Assembly (NCBI GenBank): GCA_041483135.1
Contig: JBGPFE010000007.1
Location: 62,001-126,000, forward strand
Length of the DNA: 64,000 bases
Source: PALSA-1004 sp041483135
Lineage (GTDB): Bacteria; Pseudomonadota; Gammaproteobacteria; Burkholderiales; SG8-41
Direction: 5' to 3'
A model generated the notes under the pieces. The model ran no database searches, had not been told where the DNA came from, and saw only the letters and a program-made list of their open reading frames with translations. This document shows, one piece after another, positions 1 to 8,685 of the stretch (the stretch's first letter is position 1; the number at the start of each line of letters is the position of its first letter). Both the position numbers and the translations under genes were made by a program.

Positions 1-2
1 AA

Positions 3-1154
3 AGCGTGATCGGCAAGTTGACCAAGGGCCTTGCCGGGCTTGCCAGGCAGCGCAAGGTCGAAATCGTCCAGGGCAAGGGCGAATTCGCTACACCAAATAC
101 CATCCGCGTCGAAACCAAGGGCGGCGTGAAGACCGTGTCGTTCGACAACTGCATCATCGCCGCTGGCTCGAGCGTCGCGCGCATTCCCGGCTTCCCGTAC
201 GACAACCCGCGGCTCATCGATTCGACCGGCGCGCTCGCGCTGCCGGAAGTACCGAGGCGGCTGCTCGTGATCGGCGGCGGCATCATCGGGCTCGAGATGG
301 CGACCGTGTTCGATGCGCTCGGGGCCAAAATCACCGTGGTCGAGCTGCTGGATGGTCTCATGCCCGGCGCCGACCGCGATGTCGTGCACCCGCTCGCCAG
401 GCGCATCGAGAAACGCTACGAGAAAATCCTGCTCAAGACCAGGGTGTCGAAGATCGAACCCGTGAAGGATGGTCTCAAGGTGACTTTCGAAAGCGGCAGC
501 AACCAGAATGCCGCAACGACCGATACCTTCGACTACGTGCTGATGGCGGTCGGCCGCCGCCCGAACGGACGCGACATCAAGGCCGGGGCTGCGGGCGTGC
601 AAGTCAACGAGCGCGGCTTCATTCCGGTCGACCAGCAGATGCGCACCAATGTGCCGCACATCTTCGGTATCGGCGACATCGTCGGCGAGCCGATGCTCGC
701 GCACAAGGCGACGCATGAAGGCAAGCTCACCGCTGAAGTGATCGCGGGCCACAAGGTCGCATTCGATGCGCGCACGATTCCGTCGGTCGCCTACACCGAT
801 CCCGAAGTCGCGTGGATGGGGCTCACCGAAATCCAGGCCCAGGCGCAGGGCGTCGAATACGAGAAAGCCGTGTTTCCGTGGGCCGCGAGCGGCCGCGCGC
901 TTGCCACCGGCCGCGACGAAGGCATGACCAAGCTTCTGTTCGACAGGAACACCAGGCGCATCATCGGCGCCGGCATAGTCGGCGTGAACGCCGGCGAGTT
1001 GATCGCGGAAACCGTGCTCGCGCTCGAGATGGGCGCGGATGCGACCGACCTCGGCCTCACCATCCATCCGCATCCGACGCTGTCGGAAACCGTGTTCTTC
1101 GCTGCGGAGATCGCGGCAGGCAGCATTACCGATCTCTACATGCCGAAGAAATAA
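3..1154 (+). CDS. lpdA: dihydrolipoyl dehydrogenase (E3), 3' part only
   Basis: The last 383 residues of a class I flavin disulfide reductase are visible; the reading frame is open to the left edge, so the FAD-binding start and the redox-active cysteine pair lie outside the window. Seen here are the NAD-binding glycine motif (VIGGGIIGLEMA), the second FAD-contact motif (GIGDIVGEPMLAHKA) and the C-terminal His-Pro-x-x-x-x-Glu pair (HPHPTLSE) that forms the catalytic base across the dimer. E3 reoxidises dihydrolipoamide with NAD+ in the pyruvate, 2-oxoglutarate or glycine-cleavage complexes in the cytoplasm. Which complex cannot be told, because the upstream genes are outside the window. The match to LpdA rather than glutathione or mercuric reductase rests on overall sequence feel and the HPHPTLSE tail. 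Confidence 0.93.
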   Translation, partial: SVIGKLTKGLAGLARQRKVEIVQGKGEFATPNTIRVETKGGVKTVSFDNCIIAAGSSVARIPGFPYDNPRLIDSTGALALPEVPRRLLVIGGGIIGLEMATVFDALGAKITVVELLDGLMPGADRDVVHPLARRIEKRYEKILLKTRVSKIEPVKDGLKVTFESGSNQNAATTDTFDYVLMAVGRRPNGRDIKAGAAGVQVNERGFIPVDQQMRTNVPHIFGIGDIVGEPMLAHKATHEGKLTAEVIAGHKVAFDARTIPSVAYTDPEVAWMGLTEIQAQAQGVEYEKAVFPWAASGRALATGRDEGMTKLLFDRNTRRIIGAGIVGVNAGELIAETVLALEMGADATDLGLTIHPHPTLSETVFFAAEIAAGSITDLYMPKK

Positions 1155-1311
1155 CATCGGTGCCGGGCAATCGATTCGCAATCAAGGGCCCGGCCGTTTT
1201 CCCGCGCCACGGACAATAAGTTCCCGCGGCACGCGGCGGCGCGTTACAAACGGAAACAATCTTTAACCGCCCCGCAACAGCTTGCCGGTCGTTCCGTGCG
1301 TTAATTCATGT

Positions 1312-1326
1312 GCGTGGATTCCACGC
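1312..1326. promoter_or_regulatory. short perfect palindrome upstream of a small secreted protein gene
   Basis: GCGTGGATTCCACGC is an inverted repeat with 7-bp arms, about 50 bases before the start of the 1375 gene. It could be an operator or only a chance palindrome; no partner site was found. Confidence 0.2.
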
Positions 1327-1374
1327 GTTAGCGCCGCGCTCTCTGACGGGGCCCGGCAATAGAGGAGAACAGCC

Positions 1375-1644
1375 ATGAAACGCATATTGGGAATCGTTGC
1401 AGTATCAGGCTTGCTCACGACGGCGCCCGCCGCTTTCGCGGGCATCGATGTTTTCGTCGATTTCGGCGTACCTGCGCCGATGTATGTCGCACCGCTGCCG
1501 GTGTACGTCGCGCCGGCGCCCGTGGTTTATCGCCACCGAGAGCCGCGTTGGCACGAGAGGCGCGAATACCTCGAGCGCCGCGAGTTCCGTGATCACCACC
1601 GGCACCACGGGCATTTCCGGCAACACGAGCACGAACGGTACTGA
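1375..1644 (+). CDS. small secreted His/Arg-rich protein
   Basis: An 89-residue protein with a clear Sec signal peptide (MKRILG then a hydrophobic stretch, likely cleavage after AFA near residue 22). The mature part starts with a Val/Pro/Tyr-rich segment with repeated YVAP units and ends in a strongly basic, histidine-rich tail (HHRHHGH). The ATG has a good ribosome site (AGAGGAG, six bases away). Similar small periplasmic proteins with Pro-Tyr repeats and charged tails are common in Betaproteobacteria but have no assigned function. The histidines could bind metal ions; that is inference. It appears monocistronic. Confidence 0.75.
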   Translation: MKRILGIVAVSGLLTTAPAAFAGIDVFVDFGVPAPMYVAPLPVYVAPAPVVYRHREPRWHERREYLERREFRDHHRHHGHFRQHEHERY

Positions 1645-1775
1645 AGTTCCGCGCTGATCTGGCGGGTCGTCGGCGTCCGTGTCGGGTAGCCTGGTCAGGC
1701 TTCCCCGCGGGCGCCGACGCGCTTTTTTTGGGCGCCGGGTGCATAATAACGAACCCTCCATGAAAGGATCAGCCA

Positions 1776-1940
1776 TTGGCCAAACCAAACTATCAATTTG
1801 AAAAGCGTCAGAAAGAGTTGGCGAAGAAGAAAAAGAAAGAGGAAAAACGGCTGCGCAAACTGGCCGAGAACGCTCCGCCGCCGCCGGAGAACGCGGAAGC
1901 GAGCCCGGCCACGCCCCCGGTCGAGGGAGAAACCCCGTAA
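1776..1940 (+). CDS. small Lys/Glu-rich conserved protein, TTG start
   Basis: A 54-residue protein read from a TTG start (MAKPNYQFEKRQKEL, then a long run of Lys/Glu/Arg, then a Pro/Glu-rich tail). The start is fixed by a good ribosome site (GAAAGGA, seven bases upstream) and because the first residues AKPNYQFEKRQKELAKK match a small protein type I recognise from many Betaproteobacteria. There is no membrane segment or signal. The charged middle should form one long helix. Function is unknown. A terminator-like hairpin begins exactly at its stop codon. ATG-only gene calling would miss it. Confidence 0.7.
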   Translation: MAKPNYQFEKRQKELAKKKKKEEKRLRKLAENAPPPPENAEASPATPPVEGETP

Positions 1941-1962
1941 CGGCAAACGGGCTTTGCCGTTA
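1938..1962 (+). terminator. terminator-like hairpin after the Lys-rich small gene
   Basis: The arms TAACGGCAAA and TTTGCCGTTA form a perfect 10-bp stem around CGGGC. The left arm begins with the stop codon of the preceding gene. There is no clear T-run after it, so termination may be weak. Confidence 0.55.
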
Positions 1963-1972
1963 CGCCACGCCC

Positions 1973-2347
1973 GTGAACACGAGCAAACTCGAGAAATGCC
2001 TTCATCACCGCGTCAGGCTGCGGCCGCCCGCGCGGCGTTTCCGCGGCACCACCGAGCTTCGAATCATGGATGATGACTGGCTCGTGCAGGAGGTCGAGGC
2101 CAAGAAAGGCGTGCGGATCAGGAACATCCGCACCGATCACGTTGCCCTGCTCGGACTCGACCAGGTTCGCGATTACACGCCCGACCCCAGGCGCGAATTC
2201 GACGGCTTGCGCCATGGCTTTCTTGAACTCAAGGTCCAGTTGTTCCTGCGTGGTCCTGATCTGGTGATCGAGCCCCGGCCGTCTCATGCCAAGCGCGCCA
2301 CGGCTAAACGCCCAGCCGCGAGCGCGCGCAAGCGGAAACCACGTTAG
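1973..2347 (+). CDS. conserved hypothetical protein
   Basis: A 124-residue protein from a GTG start, or 93 residues from the ATG at 2066. The core (DDDWLVQEVEAKKGVRIRN to LFLRGPDLVIEP) looks like a compact alpha/beta or SH3-like fold rather than a random reading. The last 25 residues are Lys/Arg/Ala-rich (AKRATAKRPAAS), the kind of tail seen on small nucleic-acid-associated proteins. No good ribosome site favours either start; I kept the longer form because codon use before 2066 is similar to that after it. No family recognised. Confidence 0.55.
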   Translation: MNTSKLEKCLHHRVRLRPPARRFRGTTELRIMDDDWLVQEVEAKKGVRIRNIRTDHVALLGLDQVRDYTPDPRREFDGLRHGFLELKVQLFLRGPDLVIEPRPSHAKRATAKRPAASARKRKPR

Positions 2348-2414
2348 CTTCGTAAGTTACACCGGGCGCATCGGCTTCAACCAGCGCCCGGTATCGGCAC
2401 CTTACGGTTAACGG

Positions 2415-2588
2415 ATGCTAAGCCTGCTGCTATCGACGTTCGCGTACTTCGTTGCGAGCTACTTCATCAAGCGCTACCTCGACGGCATGGACATACCGAA
2501 AGGCCTGGCGCGCAGCGCCGTGATATTTTGCCTCGCGCTGGGCATCGCTTACGGCGTCGCGGTGATCATCGACAGTATCGCCCCTTGA
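2415..2588 (+). CDS. small two-helix inner-membrane protein
   Basis: A 57-residue reading frame from ATG (MLSLLLSTFAYFVASYFIKRYL) ending in TGA. It has two hydrophobic helices, residues 2-17 and about 33-52, joined by a short polar loop with a DGMDIPKGLARS segment. Positive residues in the loop place it on the cytoplasmic side, with both ends outside. The length, the IPKG loop and the helix pattern fit a small membrane protein type I have seen in Betaproteobacteria. It has no assigned function. It faces the 2621 gene, with 32 bases between the two stop codons. Confidence 0.65.
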   Translation: MLSLLLSTFAYFVASYFIKRYLDGMDIPKGLARSAVIFCLALGIAYGVAVIIDSIAP

Positions 2589-2620
2589 CGCGGGCGAACC
2601 CGGGCGGCGGGCCGCAACCG

Positions 2621-4159
2621 TCAACCGGGACGGCTGCTGACGATGGGCTGCGCAATGATCCACAGGCTCAGCATGGTGTAACCGATCATCAGCACGAGCA
2701 TCGGATACTGGCTCCTGATCGCGGCGCGTTTTTCCTTGAAGACCCGCAAGGCCATCGCGTGCGCGAGGTATACCGCCGCGATGTGCCCGATCACGATGGC
2801 GATCACTGACAGATACCAGACGAAGCGCGCATCGATGATCGCGATTCTTACGAAGTAGCCGGTGGTGCCGAACAGATCCCAGCCGAAGCCAAATGGATCG
2901 GAAGCAAGCGGAATCACGTATTGACCCGCCATCAGCAGAAAAGACAGGTAGTGCGCCAGGTGGTAGGCGATCGCAATCGGCACCAGCGTGAGCACAAAAA
3001 AACGGGCAACCGTTGCCGTCCCGATCTGGTCTCTTGGCAGCCCGGCCCCGGAAGACACCGTGGCAGCCATCCTCGCTATCAACCACGCGAAGACGAAGTA
3101 AACCGACATGAACAGAATCCAGAAGGCAACCAGGCCGAATGTGCAGGCGATGGTGCGAACCGCGCCGACCGTCTGCAGCAACGGGGGCGCCGACAGCCAG
3201 TCGTCGAACCAGGCAACGAGACTCACCCACGGCGGCGTTTCGAGAATTCCGTCGAACGTCACGGTCACCAGTATCAGAACGACCAGCGCCAGCAGCGACG
3301 GCGGCACAGGCTCATCGCTCAGCAGCCCCACCGCATAAGGCCGGAGGTTCCACTCCGGTTTTGCATTTGCGACGCGAAACTCCGTCGGCGCGAAGCGGGC
3401 CAGCAAGCCGAACACCAGTGAAAACGTTTCTCCGCGGCGCAGCCACGTCTCCCGGCCGAACAGAAACATTCCCACCCACGTAATGGCGGAGTAAATAAGA
3501 ATCGCGGTCGCGACGCTCGCCGGCACGTCCGAGCGCTCCCAGACCAGTTCGCTCCATGCAAAAGCAAAGTACAGGGCGACCGCCGGCCACAGGCCCAGCC
3601 CCTCCGGGTAACGCAGCCCGAGCGAAAGCTCCGCGCCGTGTTTCACGCGCGCATAAGCGCTTTCCGTCCAGGCATAGGCAATGTCGAGCGGGTTAATGAG
3701 TGCCCACAGGTTTCCGAGCAGCGCCGAAATGTAAGCCATGCCCACCCACCAGATCGCCCACACCATTACCGGGGCGATGTTTTTGAACGGGGTCTGGACT
3801 CCGAACAACCCGGCACATACAACCAGAACAAACAGCGCCGTGGCGAGCGCGCGGCAAATCGACAGCATCAGCGGATGCGCGAGCACGCGACCGATGCGCC
3901 ACGTCAGCAGATTGATGCGCGGGCAGGTGTCCGGCTGCGATGACCCGCGATAGAACAAGACCATTACCAGGAAAGAAACGCCGACCGCAGCGCCCGCGCC
4001 GGTCAGGTAAAGCCACAGCGGGACTGGCAAATCGTAACGTTGGCCGAAACCGTGCGCATGGGTGGCGCCGGCAAATGCCACCGCGCTCACCAGCCCCGCT
4101 GCGGTCAAATAATTCTTGCGATGCGTATTGCGCGCCCTATTTGCCAGATGCATGAGCAT
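2621..4159 (-). CDS. large multi-pass membrane protein, FedB/fenitrothion-hydrolase-like
   Basis: About 512 residues, with a signal-like start (MLMHLANRARN, then GATHAHGFGQRYDLPVP) and roughly ten to twelve hydrophobic helices. The HGFGQRYDLPVPLWLY segment resembles the start of integral membrane proteins that databases label fenitrothion hydrolase (FedB), a name based on one organophosphate-degrading strain; the natural role of the family is unknown. The start was set at 4159 because the upstream cupredoxin-like gene ends at 4164, giving a four-base gap; a longer reading would overlap it. The pairing with a small exported cupredoxin-like protein suggests that the two act together at the inner membrane. 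His and Trp residues in the helices could bind metal or haem, but no clear motif is seen. Confidence 0.7.
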   Translation of the reverse strand: MLMHLANRARNTHRKNYLTAAGLVSAVAFAGATHAHGFGQRYDLPVPLWLYLTGAGAAVGVSFLVMVLFYRGSSQPDTCPRINLLTWRIGRVLAHPLMLSICRALATALFVLVVCAGLFGVQTPFKNIAPVMVWAIWWVGMAYISALLGNLWALINPLDIAYAWTESAYARVKHGAELSLGLRYPEGLGLWPAVALYFAFAWSELVWERSDVPASVATAILIYSAITWVGMFLFGRETWLRRGETFSLVFGLLARFAPTEFRVANAKPEWNLRPYAVGLLSDEPVPPSLLALVVLILVTVTFDGILETPPWVSLVAWFDDWLSAPPLLQTVGAVRTIACTFGLVAFWILFMSVYFVFAWLIARMAATVSSGAGLPRDQIGTATVARFFVLTLVPIAIAYHLAHYLSFLLMAGQYVIPLASDPFGFGWDLFGTTGYFVRIAIIDARFVWYLSVIAIVIGHIAAVYLAHAMALRVFKEKRAAIRSQYPMLVLMIGYTMLSLWIIAQPIVSSRPG

Positions 4160-4163
4160 CCCG

Positions 4164-4616
4164 TTATCGCGGATAGACTTCCAGGTACAATAACGTCGTT
4201 TCTTTGCGTGGCCCGCCCTTGAAACCATGCGCTTCCATGGGAAAGCGGCCGGCGGCATAGGCTTCGAACGTCATCACGCCGGGCTTTCCCGGCTCGATGG
4301 GTAACTCGATGTTGTAACCATGCAGATGCAGCGTGGTCGCTTCATCGGTCGTCCATTGCAACTCAACGATTTCTCCCCTCGTAACTCGCAGCGTGTTCGG
4401 GCTGCCCGCGAGTTTGCGTTTCTCAATCTGAAGTTTATAACTGCGCCGCGGAGCATCCTTTGGAACGTCGGCAGCGGCCGCATCGACAACCCCTGCGCTG
4501 CGATTGAAATGCGGCGGGAACATCACCGCGCAACACACGGCCAGCATCAACAATACCTTGCGCCTGAGTGTGTTCGCGAAACGGGATCGAAAGTTCACTA
4601 AACCTCGCTTTGGCAT
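4164..4616 (-). CDS. exported cupredoxin-like protein
   Basis: About 150 residues: a basic N-terminus, one hydrophobic export segment (KVLLMLAVCCAVMF) and a beta-sandwich domain with features of the cupredoxin fold (EIVELQWTTDEATTLHLHGYN, PMEAHGFKGG). His residues in HLHGY and EAHGF could bind metal, but the type-1 copper cysteine is absent, so it is probably not a blue-copper electron carrier. Starts at 4616 or 4631 are both possible; neither has a strong ribosome site. It is transcribed first and is followed after four bases by the 2621 membrane protein gene, so it is likely its partner. It diverges from the 4836 gene. Confidence 0.7.
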   Translation of the reverse strand: MPKRGLVNFRSRFANTLRRKVLLMLAVCCAVMFPPHFNRSAGVVDAAAADVPKDAPRRSYKLQIEKRKLAGSPNTLRVTRGEIVELQWTTDEATTLHLHGYNIELPIEPGKPGVMTFEAYAAGRFPMEAHGFKGGPRKETTLLYLEVYPR

Positions 4617-4835
4617 GTCTTGAATAATCATCGCTTTAAAGGAACTGTCCCGCATCCGGTCGCCGAATTTGACACAACCGCTCGCGTAGGAGACTATTTT
4701 ATGCCGAGCGCGCCGCTCAGCTGCCGAGGCCGGAAGCATCGTCCAGGTCAAGGACACACGGTCTCCTGCTTCATAATCCGCGGCGACGGTCACAGCATCG
4801 ATTTTTCAGCACGAGTTATCCAAGGGAGATCCGCC

Positions 4836-6020
4836 ATGAAACTCAAGCACCCGCTTCTTTTCGGGACGGTTGTCGCGGTCGCCGCGCTGCCCATGTTCGC
4901 CCATGCCGAGATTCTCGCGATGATGAATTACGAGACCAAATCGGCGGATTCATTGAAAGCCCTCAAGCGTCCGGTCGCGCCGCAAGACCGCCGCGAAGGC
5001 ATCGCCATTATCGACGTCGACCCGAAGTCCAAGAACTTCGGCAAAATACTGACTGACATGCCGTTGCCGCCGGATACGGTCGCCCATCACATCTTTTACA
5101 ACAAGAATGCCTCGAAAGCGTACATAACGTCGCTCGGGAAACCGGAATTGCGCGTGATCGACATGAAGCGCAAGCCGTATCAGATCAAAACAATCGGCGT
5201 GCCCGGCTGCTCTGTCGGCGAGGACGTGGTGTTTTCCGCCGACAACAAAAAATGGTTCCTGAGCTGCATGGGTTCGCAGAACATGATAATCGGCGACGCA
5301 GTCGCCGACAAACCGATCAAGACCGTTGCGTTGCCGAAGCCGTATCCGCACGGGATCACGATTCATGACGGCATTGACCGCATCCTGCTGACGAGCTCGG
5401 TGCGGGCGTCGGACCTCGGTGACGCCGGCGAGACCATCCAGGAAATCAGGGCGAGCACCGGCGAGACCGTGGCGACGCACAAAGTGTCGACCAAAGCCTC
5501 GCCGAGCGGCGAAGCGCCGGTGGAAGTCACGTTCGTCCCGGAATCCAAGCCGCCGGTGGCATACGTAACCAACATGTATGCAGGCACGCTCTCAGCCGCG
5601 ATATGGAATACAGATAAGAAAAGCTTCACGGTGAAGCAGGTCTACGATTTCGGTCCGCTCAAGGCCGGCGTGCCGCTCGAAATTTACTTCAACAAGAAGG
5701 GCAGCCGTCTTTATGTCACCACCGCAAAACCCGGCCAGCTGCACATCTTCGACATCAGCAAGGATCCGGCCAATCCGCAGCTGTTGAAATCCTTCCCGGC
5801 GGCTGAAGGAGCACACCATGTCGCGTTCACGCTGGATGGGCGCTACGCGTATGTTCAGAACGCGCTCTTGAACCTGCCCGGAATGAGCGATGGGTCGATC
5901 ACCGTGATTGATATGCAGAAGGAAGCGGTCATCGGCAGCATCGACACGCTCAAGAACAAAGGCTTCAATCCCAACTGCATCGTCCTGCTGCCGCAATGGA
6001 ATGACCCCGCGGGCCATTGA
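4836..6020 (+). CDS. secreted YncE/YVTN-type beta-propeller protein
   Basis: 394 residues with a Sec signal peptide (cleavage after AHA near residue 23), then repeated blade-like units such as AYVTNMYAGTL, RLYVTTAKPGQLHIFD and YAYVQNALLN, typical of seven-bladed propellers in which each blade ends in a tyrosine-valine segment. The ATG follows AAGGGAGA by seven bases; the frame stays open 216 bases further upstream, but that part has no signal peptide and is unlikely to be translated. Periplasmic YncE-like proteins act as binding scaffolds or haem/PQQ-dehydrogenase partners; the substrate here is unknown. It is divergent from the cupredoxin/membrane pair, which may share its regulation. Confidence 0.82.
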   Translation: MKLKHPLLFGTVVAVAALPMFAHAEILAMMNYETKSADSLKALKRPVAPQDRREGIAIIDVDPKSKNFGKILTDMPLPPDTVAHHIFYNKNASKAYITSLGKPELRVIDMKRKPYQIKTIGVPGCSVGEDVVFSADNKKWFLSCMGSQNMIIGDAVADKPIKTVALPKPYPHGITIHDGIDRILLTSSVRASDLGDAGETIQEIRASTGETVATHKVSTKASPSGEAPVEVTFVPESKPPVAYVTNMYAGTLSAAIWNTDKKSFTVKQVYDFGPLKAGVPLEIYFNKKGSRLYVTTAKPGQLHIFDISKDPANPQLLKSFPAAEGAHHVAFTLDGRYAYVQNALLNLPGMSDGSITVIDMQKEAVIGSIDTLKNKGFNPNCIVLLPQWNDPAGH

Positions 6021-6023
6021 TAC

Positions 6024-6053
6024 GAAAACGCCGGCGACATCACCGGCGTTTTC
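6024..6053 (+). terminator. intrinsic terminator after the beta-propeller gene
   Basis: The arms GAAAACGCCGG and CCGGCGTTTTC make an 11-bp stem with an 8-base loop, ending in TTTTCTT, three bases after the stop codon of the 4836 gene. Confidence 0.85.
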
Positions 6054-6081
6054 TTGGCTGAGCCGGGACAGCGCGCTTTAA

Positions 6082-6468
6082 CTACATCCCCTTGGCCAGC
6101 GCCACGATAACGTTGCCTTCGCGGCTTTCGACTTCGATCTCGTATTGCCGCGTGGCGTCCGCGTCCTCGATCCCGCGCTGGCCTTGGGCGTTGACTTCCG
6201 GCTTGGGCCACACGAGAAATCCGCGCATCGGCGCGCCCCGCTCGATCGCCTCTTTGACATTCGCGTGATGCCGCGCGCCCGTCGGGCGCTCGAGGTCTTT
6301 GTCCTCGCACAATGTGTAGCGATAGACGCCGCTGCGCACGCGCTTGAGCTGATCCGACCACAACGTAACCCACAGAGTCGAACGGTCTTCGGTCCATTTC
6401 GATGAGTCATAGCGCGTGCCACCGACGGTGCCGAGGTGTTCCCACGCTATGGTGATTTTGGGTTTCAT
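6082..6468 (-). CDS. hypothetical soluble protein
   Basis: 128 residues (MKPKITIAWEHLGTVGGTRYD), acidic/basic mixed, with no signal or membrane segment. Aromatic beta-strand-like stretches (TLWVTLWSDQLKRVRSGVYRYTL, shown in part) and an EVESREGNVIVAL end suggest a small beta-rich fold. No family recognised. It converges on the 4836 gene, whose terminator lies between them, and it diverges from korC across a 346-base gap. Confidence 0.6.
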   Translation of the reverse strand: MKPKITIAWEHLGTVGGTRYDSSKWTEDRSTLWVTLWSDQLKRVRSGVYRYTLCEDKDLERPTGARHHANVKEAIERGAPMRGFLVWPKPEVNAQGQRGIEDADATRQYEIEVESREGNVIVALAKGM

Positions 6469-6814
6469 GCTTCGCCTTTGTGTCTTGATGTCTCACCATT
6501 GTAATCTTACCCAGCTTCCAGCGGCTGATTAAATCGTCCTTTTCAGTTTCAAATTAAAGGTTTAACGCCGGCGTTACTCATTGCAGCCTCGGTGCATTTC
6601 AGGTGTTCCGAGGCCCTTGGCCATAAGCGGCGCTGCACCGCCACCACATCAATCCCTAGTACTTGAAATTGCAGGGCTTTTCAGCGTCGAAACACAAGCG
6701 TAATATAGCTGCCAACCCAAGGCGCCATTTGTCCGTTTTGCAGCTCAAGCGTTAGTACGTCTCACCGGCAAAGCTGAGCAGTGAAGAACGAAAAAGGCGT
6801 AGCAAGGAGACGCG
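6469..6814. other. 346-base divergent intergenic region
   Basis: There is no gene in either strand. It holds the perfect palindrome AACGCCGGCGTT (6564-6575), a GCCTCGG/CCGAGGC stem (6586-6614) and a candidate promoter for korC. Nothing else is recognisable. Confidence 0.5.
6678..6706 (+). promoter_or_regulatory. candidate sigma-70 promoter for korCAB
   Basis: A TTTTCA box, a 17-base spacer and TAATAT, about 110 bases before the korC start codon. The match is moderate. Confidence 0.35.
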
Positions 6815-8647
6815 TTGAAACCCACCGATATTCACCAGCCCGACTATTTCCATAAAGTCGTCGATTGTCAGTGGGCGTGCCCCGCCCACACACCCGTTCC
6901 CGAATACATCCGGTTGATCGCCGCTGGCAGATACAGCGACGCCTACATGATCAACTGGGAATCGAACGTGTTTCCCGGCATTCTCGGCCGCACCTGCGAT
7001 CGCCCGTGCGAACCGGCCTGTCGCCGCGGCCGCGTCGAGGAGAACAACGGCGAGAAACCGGAACCGGTCGCGATCTGCCGCCTGAAGCGCGTCGCCGCCG
7101 ACTACAAAGACGACATCCGCGACCGCCTGCCCAAAGCGCCGGCCAGGAAAAACGGCAAGCGCATCGCGCTGCTCGGCGCCGGCCCCGCTTCGCTCACCGT
7201 CGCGCGCGATCTCGCGCCGCTCGGCTATGAAATCATGGTGTTCGACCGCGATGCGCGCGCCGGCGGCATGATCTGGTCGCAGATCCCGCGCTTCCGCCTG
7301 CCGCTCGAGGTCATCGACGAGGAAGTCGGCTACGTCCTCAACCTCGGCGTCGAGTTCAAGGGCGGCGTCGAAATCGGCAGCATGAAGAAACTTCTCGCCG
7401 AAGGCTATGACGCGATATTCGTCGGCACCGGCGCGCCGCGCGGGCGCGACCTCGACATCCCGGGCCGCAGGGAAGCGGCGAAAAACATCCACATCGGCAT
7501 CGACTGGCTCTCCAGCGTGTCGTTCGGCCACACCGACAAGATCGGCAAGCGCGTGATCGTGCTCGGCGGCGGCAACACCGCGATGGACTGCTGCCGTTCC
7601 TCCAAGCGGCTCGGCGGCGAAGACGTCAAGGTCATTGTGCGCTCCGGATTCGAGGAAATGAAAGCGAGCCCCTGGGAGAAGGAAGACGCGCAGCACGAGG
7701 GCATCCCGATCCTCAACTACCTGGTGCCGAAAGCATTCACGCATGTGAACGGCAAGCTCGACGGCGTCACGTTCGAGAAAGTCAAAGCCGAATACGATGG
7801 CTCATCGGGCAAACCCCGCCGCAAACTGGTGCCGACCGGCGAGGCGGACGTGCATTACGAATGCGACGATGTGCTGGTCGCCGTCGGCCAGGAAAACGCG
7901 TTTCCGTGGATCGAGCGCGACGCCGGCATCGAGTTCGACCAGTGGGGCCTGCCGGTCGTCGACAAGGTCACGCTGCAATCGACGCTGCCCAACGTGTTCT
8001 TCGGCGGCGATTCCGCGTTCGGCCCCAAGAACATCATCTGGGCGGTCGCGCACGGTCACGACGCGGCGATCTCGATCGACAAGCTGTGCAACGGCGAGGA
8101 CATCAAGCAGCGCCCATCGCCGCTGGTGAACCTCACCTCGCAGAAGATGGGCATCCATGAGTGGAGCTACGACAACGCGATATCGAATGACCAGCGCTAC
8201 AAAGTCCCGCTCAAGGACCAGAAGATCGCGCTGAGGAACATCAAGGTCGAGGTCGAGCTCGGCTTCGATCCCAAGCTCGCGCTGGCCGAAGCAAGACGCT
8301 GCCTCAACTGCGATGCGCAGACGGTGTTTACCGGGTCGCTGTGCATCGAATGCGACGCCTGCGTGGACATCTGCCCGATGGACTGCATCACGTTCACAAC
8401 GAACGGCGACGAGAAAGCACTGCGCTCGCGCCTGAACGCCCCTGCGCATAATCTGTCTCAGGATTTATACGCGTCCGACAAACTCAAGACCGGCCGCATC
8501 ATGGCAAAGGACGAGGACGTGTGCCTGCACTGCGGACTATGCGCCGAGCGCTGCCCGACCGGCGCGTGGGACATGCAGAAGTTCTTGCTGTACATGACTA
8601 ATGCCGGGCCCGGGTGCCGCACCAGGCCGCAACGGAAAGCCGCATGA
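6815..8647 (+). CDS. korC: NADPH-dependent FeS flavoprotein subunit of a 2-oxoacid oxidoreductase (KorC-like)
   Basis: 610 residues from a TTG start placed five bases after AAGGAGA. Order of domains: an N-terminal glutamate-synthase-small-subunit type [4Fe-4S] region (CQWACP near residue 18, CDRPCEPACRRG near 67), an FAD fold (LLGAGPASL near 122), an NADPH fold (VLGGGNTAMDCC near 250), and a C-terminal ferredoxin domain with two four-cysteine motifs (CIECDACVDICPMDC and CLHCGLCAERCPTGA). It should pass electrons between NAD(P)(H) and the TPP/FeS core encoded by the next two genes. The three-gene order and subunit sizes match the 2-oxoglutarate:NADP+ oxidoreductase described from Azoarcus/Thauera. 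The substrate cannot be read from sequence. Confidence 0.85.
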   Translation: MKPTDIHQPDYFHKVVDCQWACPAHTPVPEYIRLIAAGRYSDAYMINWESNVFPGILGRTCDRPCEPACRRGRVEENNGEKPEPVAICRLKRVAADYKDDIRDRLPKAPARKNGKRIALLGAGPASLTVARDLAPLGYEIMVFDRDARAGGMIWSQIPRFRLPLEVIDEEVGYVLNLGVEFKGGVEIGSMKKLLAEGYDAIFVGTGAPRGRDLDIPGRREAAKNIHIGIDWLSSVSFGHTDKIGKRVIVLGGGNTAMDCCRSSKRLGGEDVKVIVRSGFEEMKASPWEKEDAQHEGIPILNYLVPKAFTHVNGKLDGVTFEKVKAEYDGSSGKPRRKLVPTGEADVHYECDDVLVAVGQENAFPWIERDAGIEFDQWGLPVVDKVTLQSTLPNVFFGGDSAFGPKNIIWAVAHGHDAAISIDKLCNGEDIKQRPSPLVNLTSQKMGIHEWSYDNAISNDQRYKVPLKDQKIALRNIKVEVELGFDPKLALAEARRCLNCDAQTVFTGSLCIECDACVDICPMDCITFTTNGDEKALRSRLNAPAHNLSQDLYASDKLKTGRIMAKDEDVCLHCGLCAERCPTGAWDMQKFLLYMTNAGPGCRTRPQRKAA

Positions 8648-8685
8648 AGCGCAGAGGAGCAGCGGCGTGAGCCACCGAGCAGGGG

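Noticed and set aside
4620..4835. 72-residue upstream extension of the beta-propeller protein
   Set aside because: It has no signal peptide and overlaps the divergent promoter region; the ATG at 4836 has a strong ribosome site followed by a proper signal sequence.
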